DNA of 64,000 bases, taken from contig NZ_JFGT01000006.1 of the NCBI RefSeq assembly GCF_000599885.1, positions 186,001 through 250,000 of the forward strand, given 5' to 3'. Positions 29,251 through 38,007 of the stretch are shown here, piece after piece. Source of the stretch: Pantoea sp. IMH. Its GTDB lineage: Bacteria > Pseudomonadota > Gammaproteobacteria > Enterobacterales > Enterobacteriaceae. Below the pieces are notes generated by a model, which saw only the letters and a list, made by a program, of their open reading frames with translations, ran no database searches and was not told the origin of the DNA. The position numbers and the translations under genes were made by a program. Positions within the stretch are counted from its first letter, which is position 1. Each line of letters begins with the position of its first letter.

Positions 29251-30059
29251 GTCAGCTCCAGTTCAGTGGTTTCAGTCACACTGGGTTGGCTGGCAAGCCA
29301 ATCCAGTAACAGGTCGTTAAAAGTGGCGCTGTCGCTGACGCTCATCGCATGGCCGCCCCAGGTCATCTCCTGTAAAGTGGCAACAGGTAGTGACGCATAT
29401 AGCTTGTGCGAACAGGGCCAGGGGATCAGCAGATCGTCGCGTGAACAGATCAGCAGTACCGGCTGTACAATCGCCTGCGCTTTATCGGTAAAGTCACAGG
29501 CCATCAGGGCATGCAGACGGCGCAGCAGGTTCTCCGTTCCCTGAAAATGCGCGGCGTGCAGCGCATCTTCAGCCTCGATTTGGGCCTGATTTTCAGACAG
29601 CCACTCAGCAGGGTAGAGGAACAGCGGCTGCGCCCGCACATAGCTCTCAACGCCGCAATTCAGCAATAGTTCCTGACGAAGGGTAAAGCAGCGCCGCGTA
29701 TGGGCATCAAGCCGAAGCCAGCCGTTAACGACCACCAGACCAGTGACACGTTCGGGGTAGTCCAGCGCCAGCTGCATGGCAATCATTCCCCCCACCGCAT
29801 GGCCGATCACGAGATAGCGGTCGATCCCTTTTCCGGCCAGCGCCACGGCGAGTTCTGCGGCCATATCGCTCACGCTGTAGCCTTCAGGCAGCGTGTCAGT
29901 ACTGCGGCCTGTTCCACGCTGATCGTAAGTTACTATGCGATAGCGTGCGCCTAGCGCATTCATCTGCGGCAGCCAGAAACTGCCCAGACCTCCCAACCCT
30001 GCTGACAGGACCAGCGTTACTGCATCCGGATGGGCGGTACCAGAAAGCGTCAAATGCAT
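29235..30059 (-). CDS. rutD: alpha/beta-hydrolase RutD
   Basis: An alpha/beta-hydrolase that speeds a hydrolytic step late in the Rut pathway (assigned to aminoacrylate or carbamate hydrolysis in different studies). The 274-residue protein has the oxyanion-hole region [14 protein letters not shown] and ends its hydrolase core with the His of GGHAMS. At the nucleophile elbow it reads VIGHAVGGM, with Ala where hydrolases carry Ser; the E. coli protein is likewise reported to lack the Ser. It starts 11 bases after rutC. Confidence 0.93.
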   Translation of the reverse strand: MHLTLSGTAHPDAVTLVLSAGLGGLGSFWLPQMNALGARYRIVTYDQRGTGRSTDTLPEGYSVSDMAAELAVALAGKGIDRYLVIGHAVGGMIAMQLALDYPERVTGLVVVNGWLRLDAHTRRCFTLRQELLLNCGVESYVRAQPLFLYPAEWLSENQAQIEAEDALHAAHFQGTENLLRRLHALMACDFTDKAQAIVQPVLLICSRDDLLIPWPCSHKLYASLPVATLQEMTWGGHAMSVSDSATFNDLLLDWLASQPSVTETTELELTWQKP

Positions 30060-30070
30060 CAGACTCTCCG

Positions 30071-30457
30071 TTACTGAGCGATATGGGCCACGCTGGCGAT
30101 TTCGACCAGCGCATCAGGCTTCACCAGTCCGCACTGGATGCAGAAACGGGCCGGTTTTTCACCGGGAAAGAAATCCGCATAGACGGCGTTCACTGCTGCA
30201 TAATTGCGCCAGTCGGTGATAAAAATAGAGTTGAACGTCACATCGTTCAGGGTTCCTCCTGCCGTTTCGATCACAAGCTTGATGGTTTCCAGCACGTGCC
30301 GCGTCTGGGCGGCTGCATCGCCAACATGCACCACATTGTTATGCTCATCGAAAGGGAGCGTTCCTGAGACGTAAACCACGCCGTCGGCCAGCGTTCCCGG
30401 TACAAACGGCGCAATAGGTATGCTGCTTCCCGGTGGCGTAATAATCGTTTTAGGCAT
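30071..30457 (-). CDS. rutC: aminoacrylate deaminase RutC (RidA family)
   Basis: A RidA/YjgF-family protein that accelerates deamination of 3-aminoacrylate to malonic semialdehyde. The 128-residue protein begins [20 protein letters not shown] and has the RidA signature elements [10 protein letters not shown] and [18 protein letters not shown] (conserved Arg). The same frame is open well upstream into rutB, but the Met at 30457 gives exactly the E. coli length and follows an AGAAAA-type site. It lies 16 bases after rutB. Confidence 0.95.
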   Translation of the reverse strand: MPKTIITPPGSSIPIAPFVPGTLADGVVYVSGTLPFDEHNNVVHVGDAAAQTRHVLETIKLVIETAGGTLNDVTFNSIFITDWRNYAAVNAVYADFFPGEKPARFCIQCGLVKPDALVEIASVAHIAQ

Positions 30458-30473
30458 ATTTTTCTCCGGGAGT

Positions 30474-31220
30474 TCAGACCGTATGCGCGAGCGGCGCCGG
30501 ATGGGTTTGTAAGGCTGAGCAAAACGCTGTGACGTCAGAAACCCAGCCAAAAAACGTTTCAATATTGAAGAGGGCTGCCTGCTGGGCAAAAGCCGGACCG
30601 GCCTGATGTGTGGCATCCTCAAGCACAACGCCAAAATACTCCAGGAAAAAGCCATCCCGCAGCGTGGACTCCACGCAGACATTGGTGGCGATGCCGGTAA
30701 AGACCAGATGCCTGATCCCCCGGCTGCGCAGCATGCTGTCGAGCGGGGTATGGTAAAAGCCGCTGTAGCGGGGCTTGGGCAGGACAATATCGTCTGGATG
30801 CGGCTGTAGCTCATCCACCAGCGCATAATCCCAGCCGCCTTTGGCCAGGAGTTTTCCATCCAGCTCAGGCCTGACGCGCATGGTTTTTAAGGCATTTGAT
30901 TTATGCCAGTTCGGCGAGCCAGGACCACCCGCTTCCAGGTAACGCTCGTCCCAGCCATTCTGAAACCAGATAATCTGAATGCCTGCCCCACGGGCAGCCT
31001 TGACGGCCTGCCTGATGTTTTCAATCACCGGGCGTGTCGCAGAGACATCAAACCCGGCTAAGTCCAGATAGCCGCCTGCGGTGGCATAAGCATTCTGCAT
31101 ATCGACCACGATTAGCGCTGTCTGCGCCGGGGGAAACGTAATGGCTTCCGGACGGGCAGCAAGCGTGATGCTATTTTTAGTGGAAGCGGTCGTACAAACC
31201 ACACTAGTTGGGCTGCTCAT
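30474..31220 (-). CDS. rutB: ureidoacrylate amidohydrolase RutB
   Basis: An isochorismatase-family hydrolase that cleaves ureidoacrylate peracid to carbamate and aminoacrylate. The catalytic Asp (VVDMQNAYA), Lys (LPKPRYSGF) and Cys ([16 protein letters not shown]) regions are all visible. The ATG at 31220 overlaps the rutA stop as TGATG. A GTG one codon earlier is also possible. The protein is about 248 residues, with an N-terminus somewhat longer than E. coli RutB. Confidence 0.95.
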   Translation of the reverse strand: MSSPTSVVCTTASTKNSITLAARPEAITFPPAQTALIVVDMQNAYATAGGYLDLAGFDVSATRPVIENIRQAVKAARGAGIQIIWFQNGWDERYLEAGGPGSPNWHKSNALKTMRVRPELDGKLLAKGGWDYALVDELQPHPDDIVLPKPRYSGFYHTPLDSMLRSRGIRHLVFTGIATNVCVESTLRDGFFLEYFGVVLEDATHQAGPAFAQQAALFNIETFFGWVSDVTAFCSALQTHPAPLAHTV

Positions 31221-32311
31221 CACGCCACCTCTTTCGTGATATCAAGGATGCCGCTACGGCTTTTCATCAACGGCTGGATGCGTTCACCAAAATCTTCAAT
31301 TCCCTGCAGGAAATCATCAAAGGTGAGCAGCACGCCTTCCGCGCCCTCGACGGTGGCGACTTCGTCCAGCATACGGGCGACGCTGGCCCAGGAGCCGACC
31401 AGCGTGCCCATATTGATATTGACCGCAGAAGTAGGATCGGCCATCTGCCGCACGTTGGTATCGCTGCCTGAGCGTTTGTCCTGCTGGCTTTGGGTGGTCA
31501 GCCAGGCAAGCGCCTCTTCATCCGCACCTTCTTTATACAGTTCCCAGCGGGCGCGTGCCGCTTCGTCTGTTTCACCGGCAATAATCATAAACAGCACGTA
31601 AGAACCCACGTCACGTCCGGCCTCATCTGCAGCGGCTTTCATCCGGGAGGCGGTAGGGGCGAAAGCAGAAGGCGTATTTACGCCCTTGCCGAAGCAAAAG
31701 TTGTAGTCGGCGTGTCTGGCGGAGAACGCCATTCCGGCATCGCTCTGCCCGGCACAGATGACCTTCATCGCTCTTTGCGGCTGAGGACTGACGCGACAGT
31801 CGTTCATGGTGAAGAACTCGCCTTTAAGATCGGATTTCCCTGTGCCCCAGAGATCGCGCAGCACGGAGACATATTCCGTCAGATAGTCATAGCGGCGGGA
31901 AAAGTACTCATCGCCCGGCCAGATGCCCATCTGGTCATATTCCGGCTTCTGCCAGCCGGTCACGAGATTAACGCCGAAGCGGCCACCGGAGATGGAGTCG
32001 ATAGTGGAAGCCATGCGCGCCACGATGGCGGGCGGCAGCGTCAGGGTCGCCGCCGTTGCATAGATCTCGATGCGGGAAGTCACGGCAGCCAGGCCCGCCA
32101 TCAGGGTGAAAGATTCCAGATTATGATCCCAGAACTCAGTTTTACCGCCGAAGCCGCGCAGCTTGATCATCGAGAGCGCGAAATCGAAGTGGTAGTGTTC
32201 CGCCTTAAGGACGATTTCTTTATTCAGCTCAAAGGTTGGTTTGTACTGAGGCGCAGTAGTGGAAATTAACCAGCCGTTATTGCCGATAGGAATAAATACA
32301 CCGATTTTCAT
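31220..32311 (-). CDS. rutA: pyrimidine monooxygenase RutA
   Basis: First gene of the rut operon. RutA is an FMN-dependent monooxygenase of the luciferase-like family that opens the uracil or thymine ring between N3 and C4. The 363-residue protein equals the E. coli length and is very similar throughout, for example [20 protein letters not shown] and [18 protein letters not shown]. It depends on reduced flavin from RutF. Upstream are a sigma-54-type promoter (32399-32414) and a RutR palindrome (32488-32503), consistent with control by nitrogen status and pyrimidines. Confidence 0.97.
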   Translation of the reverse strand: MKIGVFIPIGNNGWLISTTAPQYKPTFELNKEIVLKAEHYHFDFALSMIKLRGFGGKTEFWDHNLESFTLMAGLAAVTSRIEIYATAATLTLPPAIVARMASTIDSISGGRFGVNLVTGWQKPEYDQMGIWPGDEYFSRRYDYLTEYVSVLRDLWGTGKSDLKGEFFTMNDCRVSPQPQRAMKVICAGQSDAGMAFSARHADYNFCFGKGVNTPSAFAPTASRMKAAADEAGRDVGSYVLFMIIAGETDEAARARWELYKEGADEEALAWLTTQSQQDKRSGSDTNVRQMADPTSAVNINMGTLVGSWASVARMLDEVATVEGAEGVLLTFDDFLQGIEDFGERIQPLMKSRSGILDITKEVA

Positions 32312-32398
32312 AGGGATACCTCTGTATAAGCGTCAATATCGTTATACGCGCTGCGGTGCATCCTGCGGCTTCCTGAAAGCGGCGCTCAGAAGGGTAAT

Positions 32399-32414
32399 TG
32401 CAATGGGCGTGCCA
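32399..32414 (-). promoter_or_regulatory. sigma-54-type promoter of rutABCDEFG
   Basis: Read on the minus strand, TGGCACGCCCATTGCA matches the sigma-54 consensus TGGCAC-N5-TTGCA, with the invariant GG and GC exactly 10 bases apart. The start site would fall near 32388, about 77 bases before rutA. E. coli rutA is known to be NtrC/sigma-54 activated. Upstream there are TGCAC-like half-sites (for example near 32508 and 32545) but no full NtrC palindrome that I can see. Confidence 0.88.
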
Positions 32415-32487
32415 GTTTATTAATTGCTAGCAGAGTCAACGAGTTAAGGTTTTTATTCCGGTTTGTTACTGAGCGGCTGGTCTGAAA

Positions 32488-32503
32488 TGGACCATTTGGT
32501 AAA
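32488..32503. promoter_or_regulatory. RutR operator between rutA and rutR
   Basis: TGGACCATTTGGTAAA closely resembles the RutR consensus TTGACCA-N2-TGGTCAA: the central ACCATTTGGT is intact, with one changed base in each outer part. Its place between divergent rutA and rutR fits repression of the operon by RutR, relieved by uracil or thymine, and possible autoregulation. Confidence 0.85.
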
Positions 32504-32616
32504 AAATATGCACAAAAATCAGGCAGGCTTGTGCCGTTAGCGTGCAGGCATTAATCGGGACGGCGCAAAGCGGTTTTGCTATTCTTTCCGCCACCCTTAA
32601 GGATCATGGAGTCACG

Positions 32617-33264
32617 GTGAGTTCATCCGATCAGTTATCAACTAAGGCCCCAACGCGTCGTGCTCAGGCCGTTGCTGCTAAGCGCAGGGCCATTCTCTCG
32701 GCGGCGCTATCGCTCTTCTCCCACTACGGTATCCATGGCACCCGCCTCGACCAGGTGGCCGAAAAGGCAGACGTTTCCAAAACCAATCTTCTCTATTACT
32801 TCCCCTCCAAAGAGCTCCTTTATATTGCGGTACTGAAGGAGATACTGGATGTCTGGCTGGCGCCGCTGCGCGCGCTGCGTAACGACCAGCAGCCACTGGA
32901 GGCGATCCGGGACTACATCCGGCTCAAGCTTGAAGTGTCACGCGACCATCCTCAGGCCTCCCGGTTATTCTGTATGGAGATGCTGCAGGGCGCACCGCTG
33001 CTGAAAGGGGAACTGGAAGGCGATCTGAAAGGGCTGGTGGATGATAAAGCGTCGGTGATTGAAGGCTGGATCACGCAGGGCAAACTAGCCGCCGTGCAGC
33101 CGCATCATCTGATTTTTATGCTCTGGGCCACAACGCAGCATTATGCTGATTTCGCCATGCAGGTTGAGGCGGTGACGGGGAAGACGTTAAGCGACGAACG
33201 TTTTTTTAATCAGACGGTGGAGAATGTGCAGCGGATGATAATAGAAGGGATCCGCGTCAGGTGA
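32617..33264 (+). CDS. rutR: TetR-family regulator RutR
   Basis: RutR is a pyrimidine-responsive TetR-type repressor of the rut operon and of other purine and pyrimidine genes. The 215-residue protein has the N-terminal helix-turn-helix (GTRLDQVAEKADVSKTNLLYYF) and a ligand domain nearly identical in pattern to E. coli RutR (LFCMEMLQGAPLL, FFNQTVENVQRMIIEGIR). I use the GTG at 32617, which has TGGAG 5 bases upstream, over longer starts. A GC-rich 7-bp hairpin at 33268-33285 follows the stop but lacks a T run. Confidence 0.94.
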   Translation: MSSSDQLSTKAPTRRAQAVAAKRRAILSAALSLFSHYGIHGTRLDQVAEKADVSKTNLLYYFPSKELLYIAVLKEILDVWLAPLRALRNDQQPLEAIRDYIRLKLEVSRDHPQASRLFCMEMLQGAPLLKGELEGDLKGLVDDKASVIEGWITQGKLAAVQPHHLIFMLWATTQHYADFAMQVEAVTGKTLSDERFFNQTVENVQRMIIEGIRVR

Positions 33265-33292
33265 ATGGCGGGCCGCAAGGCCCGCACCCGGT

Positions 33293-34687
33293 TCAGGCTT
33301 TTTTACGCTGGCGCAGCCACCAGCCAATGCCCAGCATAATAAACCACAGCGGCGTCACCATTAACGCCTGACGGGTATCCTCCTGCAGCGTCAGCAGCAC
33401 CAGCACAAAGGCGAAGAACACCATGCATACCCAGCACATCAGTTTGCCCAGCGGCATTTTGTAGTGCGATTCAGCATGCAGCTCAGGGTTTCTTTTTCGG
33501 TAGGCGAGATAAGAGCAGAGAATGATCGTCCAGACAAACATAAACAAAATGGCTGAAACCGTGGTCACCAGCGTGAACACCTTCATTACATTCGGGATCA
33601 GATAGATCAGCGCAACGCCACCGAGCAGGCAGAGGCAGGAAAAGAACAGGCCTGTGGTCGGGACGGCGCGCCGTGACAGCTGACCGAAGCGACGGTGGGC
33701 GACGCCCTGCTGCGACAGGCCATACAGCATACGGCTGGTGGAAAAAATACCGCTGTTAGCGGAAGAGGCCGCCGACGTCAGCACGACGAAGTTAACGATG
33801 CTGGCCGCTGCAGGCAGGCCAATCAGCACAAACATTTCAACAAAGGGGCTGCGATCGGCCACCACATGATTCCAGGGCGTAACCGCCATAATGACCAGCA
33901 GTGAGAGCACGTAAAACATGATAATGCGCAGCGGGATGGCATTGATGGCCCTCGGCAGCACGGTTTTCGGATCGTGCGTCTCTGCCGCCGCAGTGCCGAC
34001 CAGTTCAATCCCGACAAAAGCGAATACCGCAATCTGGAAGCCGGCGAAAAAGCCGCTCAGCCCTTTTGGAAACATGCCGCCATGATCCCAGATATTGGAA
34101 AGTGATGCTGTACCGCCGCCCGGAGAAGGGTAGTGCATGGCAACCAGCACAATACCGGTCACAATCAGTGCGACGATAGCGACAATTTTAATGATGGCAA
34201 ACCAGAACTCCATTTCCCCGAACAGTTTCACCGTGGCGATATTCAGCGACAGGAAAACGGCGATACAGAGCAGCGCACTCATCCAGATAGAGAAATTCGG
34301 GAACCAGAGCTGGAAGTAGGAGCTGATCGCCACCACATCAGCGATGCCGGTCACCACCCAGCAGAACCAGTAGGTCCAGCCGGTAAAATAGCCCGCCCAG
34401 GGGCCAAGCAGATCGGCCGCGAAGTCGCTGAAAGATTTGTATTCAAGGTTTGACAGCAGCAGCTCACCCATGGCGCGCATCACAAAAAACAGCATAAAAC
34501 CGATGATCATATAGACAAAAATGATCGACGGCCCGGCCAGGCTTATCGTTTTGCCCGAGCCCATAAACAGGCCGGTACCGATAGCACCGCCGATGGCGAT
34601 CAGCTGAATATGACGATTATGCAGGTTTCGCCGCAGCTCACCCGGCGCTTCCTCCGCGAGAGGCGTAGCTTTTGAATGGTCGACCAT
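33293..34687 (-). CDS. cycA: D-serine/D-alanine/glycine transporter CycA
   Basis: An amino acid/proton symporter of the APC family that takes up glycine, D-serine, D-alanine and D-cycloserine. The 464-residue, 12-helix protein is very close to E. coli CycA over its whole length, for example AIGTGLFMGSGKTISLAGPS and GFFAGFQIAVFAFVGIELVG. In E. coli cycA lies elsewhere, so its place here is a species-specific arrangement, or this is an additional copy. It is convergent with rutR. Confidence 0.93.
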   Translation of the reverse strand: MVDHSKATPLAEEAPGELRRNLHNRHIQLIAIGGAIGTGLFMGSGKTISLAGPSIIFVYMIIGFMLFFVMRAMGELLLSNLEYKSFSDFAADLLGPWAGYFTGWTYWFCWVVTGIADVVAISSYFQLWFPNFSIWMSALLCIAVFLSLNIATVKLFGEMEFWFAIIKIVAIVALIVTGIVLVAMHYPSPGGGTASLSNIWDHGGMFPKGLSGFFAGFQIAVFAFVGIELVGTAAAETHDPKTVLPRAINAIPLRIIMFYVLSLLVIMAVTPWNHVVADRSPFVEMFVLIGLPAAASIVNFVVLTSAASSANSGIFSTSRMLYGLSQQGVAHRRFGQLSRRAVPTTGLFFSCLCLLGGVALIYLIPNVMKVFTLVTTVSAILFMFVWTIILCSYLAYRKRNPELHAESHYKMPLGKLMCWVCMVFFAFVLVLLTLQEDTRQALMVTPLWFIMLGIGWWLRQRKKA

Positions 34688-34882
34688 TGTGTGGTTCCTG
34701 TCCTTAAGTGATGTTATTTAAGCTCTGAAGGCTTTTGAATTGACGCCGAAATCTTAGCGTAAAAGGCCGGGCGAAACAGGTAAAGTTCGGTATAACGGGT
34801 TTGATTGCACAAAAACGAGGCTACACTTTTTAACGTCAGACGACTTTGGCATCAGACAGGCACTGCCGGGAGGGAAAAGCGG

Positions 34883-35581
34883 ATGAAAGGATTACTTGCC
34901 GTAGCCATAGTGCTTCTGCTGATATTAGCGCTGGTCCCGGTGCTGGAAAAATATCTGCCCTCACCCTGGAATCCATTTACACCGCTTAATGTCACCGATT
35001 CACCTACATTCGTGACCCGCTATAAGCTCAAACGCCTGGCTGACGATGCACCGGGTTGTCTGGCGGTATTACAAAAGGCGCAGCAGCAAGGCTACATAAA
35101 ATTCACCCAGCCACAGCCCGTTACCGGGAACTGTCCACTTTCTGCGCCTGTTCGCGTTTCAAGCTTTGGTGATGTCCGCCTTAGCTCAAGCTTTCTGGCG
35201 AGTTGCCCGCTGGCGTTAAGCAGCACGATGTTTGTCGTCCAGGCAGCAAAACCACTCGCTGCGGCTGAGCTAGGTTCGCCGCTGGTTCGTATCGATCATT
35301 TTGGCAGCTATGCCTGTAGAAACATCTACCACCGCGCCAAAGGACGACTCAGCGAGCATGCCACCGCCGACGCGCTGGATATTGCTGGCTTCAGGCTGCA
35401 AAACGGCGAACGCATTTCGGTGTTGAAAGCCTGGCCGGGTCAGGAAGCGAAATCCCACTGGCTTAAACAGGTTTTCCAGCAGAGCTGTCACTTTTACGGC
35501 AATTCACTGGGGCCGGATTATAACGCGGCCCATGCCAATCATTTCCACCTGGGGATGCGGGGTTTTGGCGTATGCCGGTAG
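34883..35581 (+). CDS. extensin-like domain protein, predicted periplasmic peptidoglycan peptidase
   Basis: A 232-residue protein with one N-terminal hydrophobic anchor or signal (LLAVAIVLLLILALVPVL) and the bacterial extensin-like C-terminal domain. It carries metal-ligand motifs like those of zinc D,D- and L,D-peptidases of the MepA/VanX/M15 type: SEHATADALDI (S-x-H ... D) and a second element HANHFHLGM. Four or more Cys residues suggest disulfides in the periplasm. The Met at 34883 follows GGGAGGG at 8 bases. A role in cell-wall trimming is inference from the motifs. Confidence 0.8.
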   Translation: MKGLLAVAIVLLLILALVPVLEKYLPSPWNPFTPLNVTDSPTFVTRYKLKRLADDAPGCLAVLQKAQQQGYIKFTQPQPVTGNCPLSAPVRVSSFGDVRLSSSFLASCPLALSSTMFVVQAAKPLAAAELGSPLVRIDHFGSYACRNIYHRAKGRLSEHATADALDIAGFRLQNGERISVLKAWPGQEAKSHWLKQVFQQSCHFYGNSLGPDYNAAHANHFHLGMRGFGVCR

Positions 35582-36529
35582 TGGCGCGCAAGGCATATTC
35601 TTCACCCTCTAAGTGGCTGGGCAGCGCTTTACCCTGGCTGAAACGCAAGCCGCAAACGCATCAGGGATGGCGAGGTCGTAAGCTATCGTCACCAGCAGGG
35701 CGCTTACCCCCCGGCTTTTACCATGTCAGCAAAGCCACATTTTCCATAGCCTGGGTTAATTACGTTTCTTTTATTGCAGTATGAACATTTTACGTTGAGC
35801 TTTTAAAGAGCAACTGCGACACGCCTGTTTAACGGTTCCGCTGTTGTCTCCTATCCTGCCTTAGAACCTGAAGCATCGTTTTCACCCTATGTCGATAAGA
35901 TCTCATAAATTAATATTATCAATTCACCCGGCTATTTTTTAAGCGAAAGCATCACCTCTTCTTTGAGCGTACTAAAACAAAATTTCCGATCAAGTTAATG
36001 GCGTAATTACTCTCCAGGCGGGGACTCACTTCTGGCTCTCAAACTGAATATTCAGGTCAACATGATCGCATCACGTAACTTTATCTTTCAACAGAAAGGC
36101 AAATAGTTAAAAGAACCTGTTTTATATCAATTAAATCAAGGGTGTGTTAATATTTTTGATTGAAAGTTAATGATGTAGCCGGTGAGTTTCATTTAGTTTA
36201 GTGAAAAATATCAGGAAAGTTTATCGCTATTATTGCAGTCAAATTTATTGAATATTTTCAGGAAAAATCCTATTCTACTCCGCAAGATGCTACGGGGAAT
36301 TCCTGTCTGGTCATGGTAGTCCGGCCTGTTACAGTGTCCGGTTGCTAATGTATAGTTGCCTGTCGCCCGCAATTTTCACTGTTCTGTCAACACTATTGGC
36401 TGGATGCTATTAAGGTGACCGGCCATGAAGCGTGTTACATCATTAAATTAGCGGAACGTATTGTCTGTCTGGCCCCTTATCGGGAACAGTATTAATAACG
36501 AAAAATTCCCCTGATCCGGCGAGGCGTAA
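35582..36529. other. 948-base AT-rich gap without recognisable genes
   Basis: No frame here looks like a protein gene: the only one of any length (35572-35784) overlaps the previous gene and has odd composition. The part from about 35880 to 36260 is markedly AT-rich compared with the flanks. The last 200 bases should contain the sdiA promoter and leader. I see no tRNA, clear terminator or insertion sequence. In E. coli the yec/fli genes precede sdiA, so this is a synteny break. Confidence 0.7.
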
Positions 36530-37252
36530 ATGGCATCTGACAACTACTTTTGCTGGCGTAATGAGATGGAGTCGGCGTTGCTCCCTCTCACCGAGCCGGC
36601 TCAGGTGATGGCGGTCGTTGAGCAGCAGACAGCGAAGTTAGGCTTCGATTTTTATGCATTCTATATCCGTCATCCCGTGCCTTTTACCCGGCCAAAGGTG
36701 TTTATTAAGACGAATTATCCCAGCAAGTGGTTGAAAACCTACGAGAAAGAACAATATGAAAAGATAGACCCGGTCATCACCTATTGTCAGACGCCGGGGA
36801 AACAATTGCTCTGGAATGATGAAATTGCCCGGGAAGGGAGTAGAGTGTTTGACGCAGCCAAAGAGTTTGGCATCTGCTCAGGCTTTTCATGTTCGGGTAT
36901 GGCGAAAAACAGAGCCATTGGCATACTTTCCATGGCGTCGGGAAAGCCGTTTGAAAATATCGAGTTAAAGCAGGAAACCCAGCTCAAAATGCAGCATCTT
37001 GTGGTGCTGTTGTTAGAGGCCTTACAGCGGGTCAGGGATATTTCAATGACCGTGGTGGATATGGAACTCAGTCCGCGTGAGCGCGAAATTTTGCAGTGGA
37101 CCGCCGAGGGGAAAACCTCCGCTGAAACCGCACTGATTTTGTCTATTTCAGAGAACACGGTTAATTTTCACCAGAAAAACATGCAAAAAAGGTTTAACGC
37201 TCCAAACAGAACTCAACTTGCTGCTTATGCTGCTGCAATAGGGCTGCTCTGA
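36530..37252 (+). CDS. sdiA: LuxR-family acyl-homoserine-lactone receptor SdiA
   Basis: Quorum-sensing transcription factor. The 240-residue protein has an N-terminal autoinducer-binding domain in which Tyr63, Trp67 and Asp80 stand at the same positions as in E. coli SdiA, next to HPVPFTRPK. The C-terminal LuxR/FixJ helix-turn-helix (LSPREREILQWTAEGKTSAE, then ILSISENTVNFHQKNMQKRF) is nearly identical to SdiA. Synteny agrees: yecF and uvrY-uvrC follow. Unlike in E. coli, a luxI gene stands directly downstream on the same strand, with a lux-box palindrome between. The start at 36530 follows GCGAGG. Confidence 0.95.
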   Translation: MASDNYFCWRNEMESALLPLTEPAQVMAVVEQQTAKLGFDFYAFYIRHPVPFTRPKVFIKTNYPSKWLKTYEKEQYEKIDPVITYCQTPGKQLLWNDEIAREGSRVFDAAKEFGICSGFSCSGMAKNRAIGILSMASGKPFENIELKQETQLKMQHLVVLLLEALQRVRDISMTVVDMELSPREREILQWTAEGKTSAETALILSISENTVNFHQKNMQKRFNAPNRTQLAAYAAAIGLL

Positions 37253-37261
37253 GCAAGGCGC

Positions 37262-37281
37262 AACTACCATATTTAGTAGTT
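37262..37281. promoter_or_regulatory. lux box between sdiA and luxI
   Basis: A 20-bp inverted repeat, AACTAC-N8-GTAGTT with perfect 6-bp arms, also fits the LuxR-type pattern NNCT-N12-AGNN. It begins 10 bases after the sdiA stop and about 119 bases before luxI, as expected for receptor control of the synthase gene. A small stem (ACCCTG/CAGGGT, 37304-37319) lies between it and the luxI ribosome-binding site. Confidence 0.85.
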
Positions 37282-37380
37282 TCGTATTGATAACCGGTTG
37301 TCTACCCTGCGCCCAGGGTGGATAACCCCGATTGGGCCGTGAGGAGCGGCGTTCACGAGGGAATGCGAAGGGGTTCAATG

Positions 37381-38007
37381 ATGAAGATAATCCAGACCAG
37401 GCTGAAGGATATGCCATCCTCTTTACTGGCAGAATTAGGTAGCTATCGCTACAGCGTGTTCGCGCGCGGTGAGGGCTGGTCTATCCCCTCCAGACTGAGT
37501 ACACCGGGACAGGAATATGACCGGTTTGACCGTTCCGACGTCATCTGGCTGATCGCCTGGACGGCGCAGCAGGGCATTTGCGGCTGTGCAAGATTGATGC
37601 AGTGGCAGGAGCCTGTCACCACCGCTGAGCCCCAGCCTCGTCAGCAAAAAGATCAGGCACTCTCCCCAATTTGGGAAATGTCGCGTTTTTCCGCCAAACT
37701 GGACGTCGATCCTGAACTGCCGTTAGCCATTCTCTGGCACAGCGTACAGTTAGCCGAACTCTCAGGCATCGACTATCTCTACAGCGCTGCAACGCCGATG
37801 CTTGAGCAAATGTTTGAACATCATCAGGTGCTTTACGAGCCGCTGTCTGCCGGGGTTATTCAGTCTGAAGATAATCTGTTTGCTGTCAGAATCCCCGTCA
37901 GGCAGCCTCATCTGGCGGATAAATTTCGCGGCGCGCGTCGCTTCAGTCCCGAAGAAGTCCTTCCCACCCTTGGCGTCTCCGTAAGCTGGAATAGCCGGGG
38001 CCGTTAG
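37381..38007 (+). CDS. LuxI-family acyl-homoserine-lactone synthase
   Basis: Makes an N-acyl homoserine lactone from S-adenosylmethionine and acyl-ACP. All eight classic conserved residues can be placed: Arg23, Phe27, Trp33, Asp47, Asp50, Arg71, Glu99 and Arg102 (in YRYSVFARGEGW, EYDRFD, CARL, WEMSRF). The 208-residue length is normal. Starts at 37378 and 37381 are both possible; the second has AAGGGG at 7 bases. Homologues at this locus in Pantoea, Erwinia and Pectobacterium relatives have been named PhzI or ExpI. The acyl chain cannot be read from sequence. The stop overlaps the convergent ydgC stop by 4 bases. Confidence 0.94.
   Translation: MKIIQTRLKDMPSSLLAELGSYRYSVFARGEGWSIPSRLSTPGQEYDRFDRSDVIWLIAWTAQQGICGCARLMQWQEPVTTAEPQPRQQKDQALSPIWEMSRFSAKLDVDPELPLAILWHSVQLAELSGIDYLYSAATPMLEQMFEHHQVLYEPLSAGVIQSEDNLFAVRIPVRQPHLADKFRGARRFSPEEVLPTLGVSVSWNSRGR

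Noticed and set aside
35572..35784. Possible 70-residue gene after the extensin-like gene
   Set aside because: It overlaps the preceding stop region, has no ribosome-binding site and has atypical composition.
37304..37319. Hairpin ACCCTG/CAGGGT in the luxI leader as a terminator
   Set aside because: Only six base pairs and no T run; at most a leader structure.
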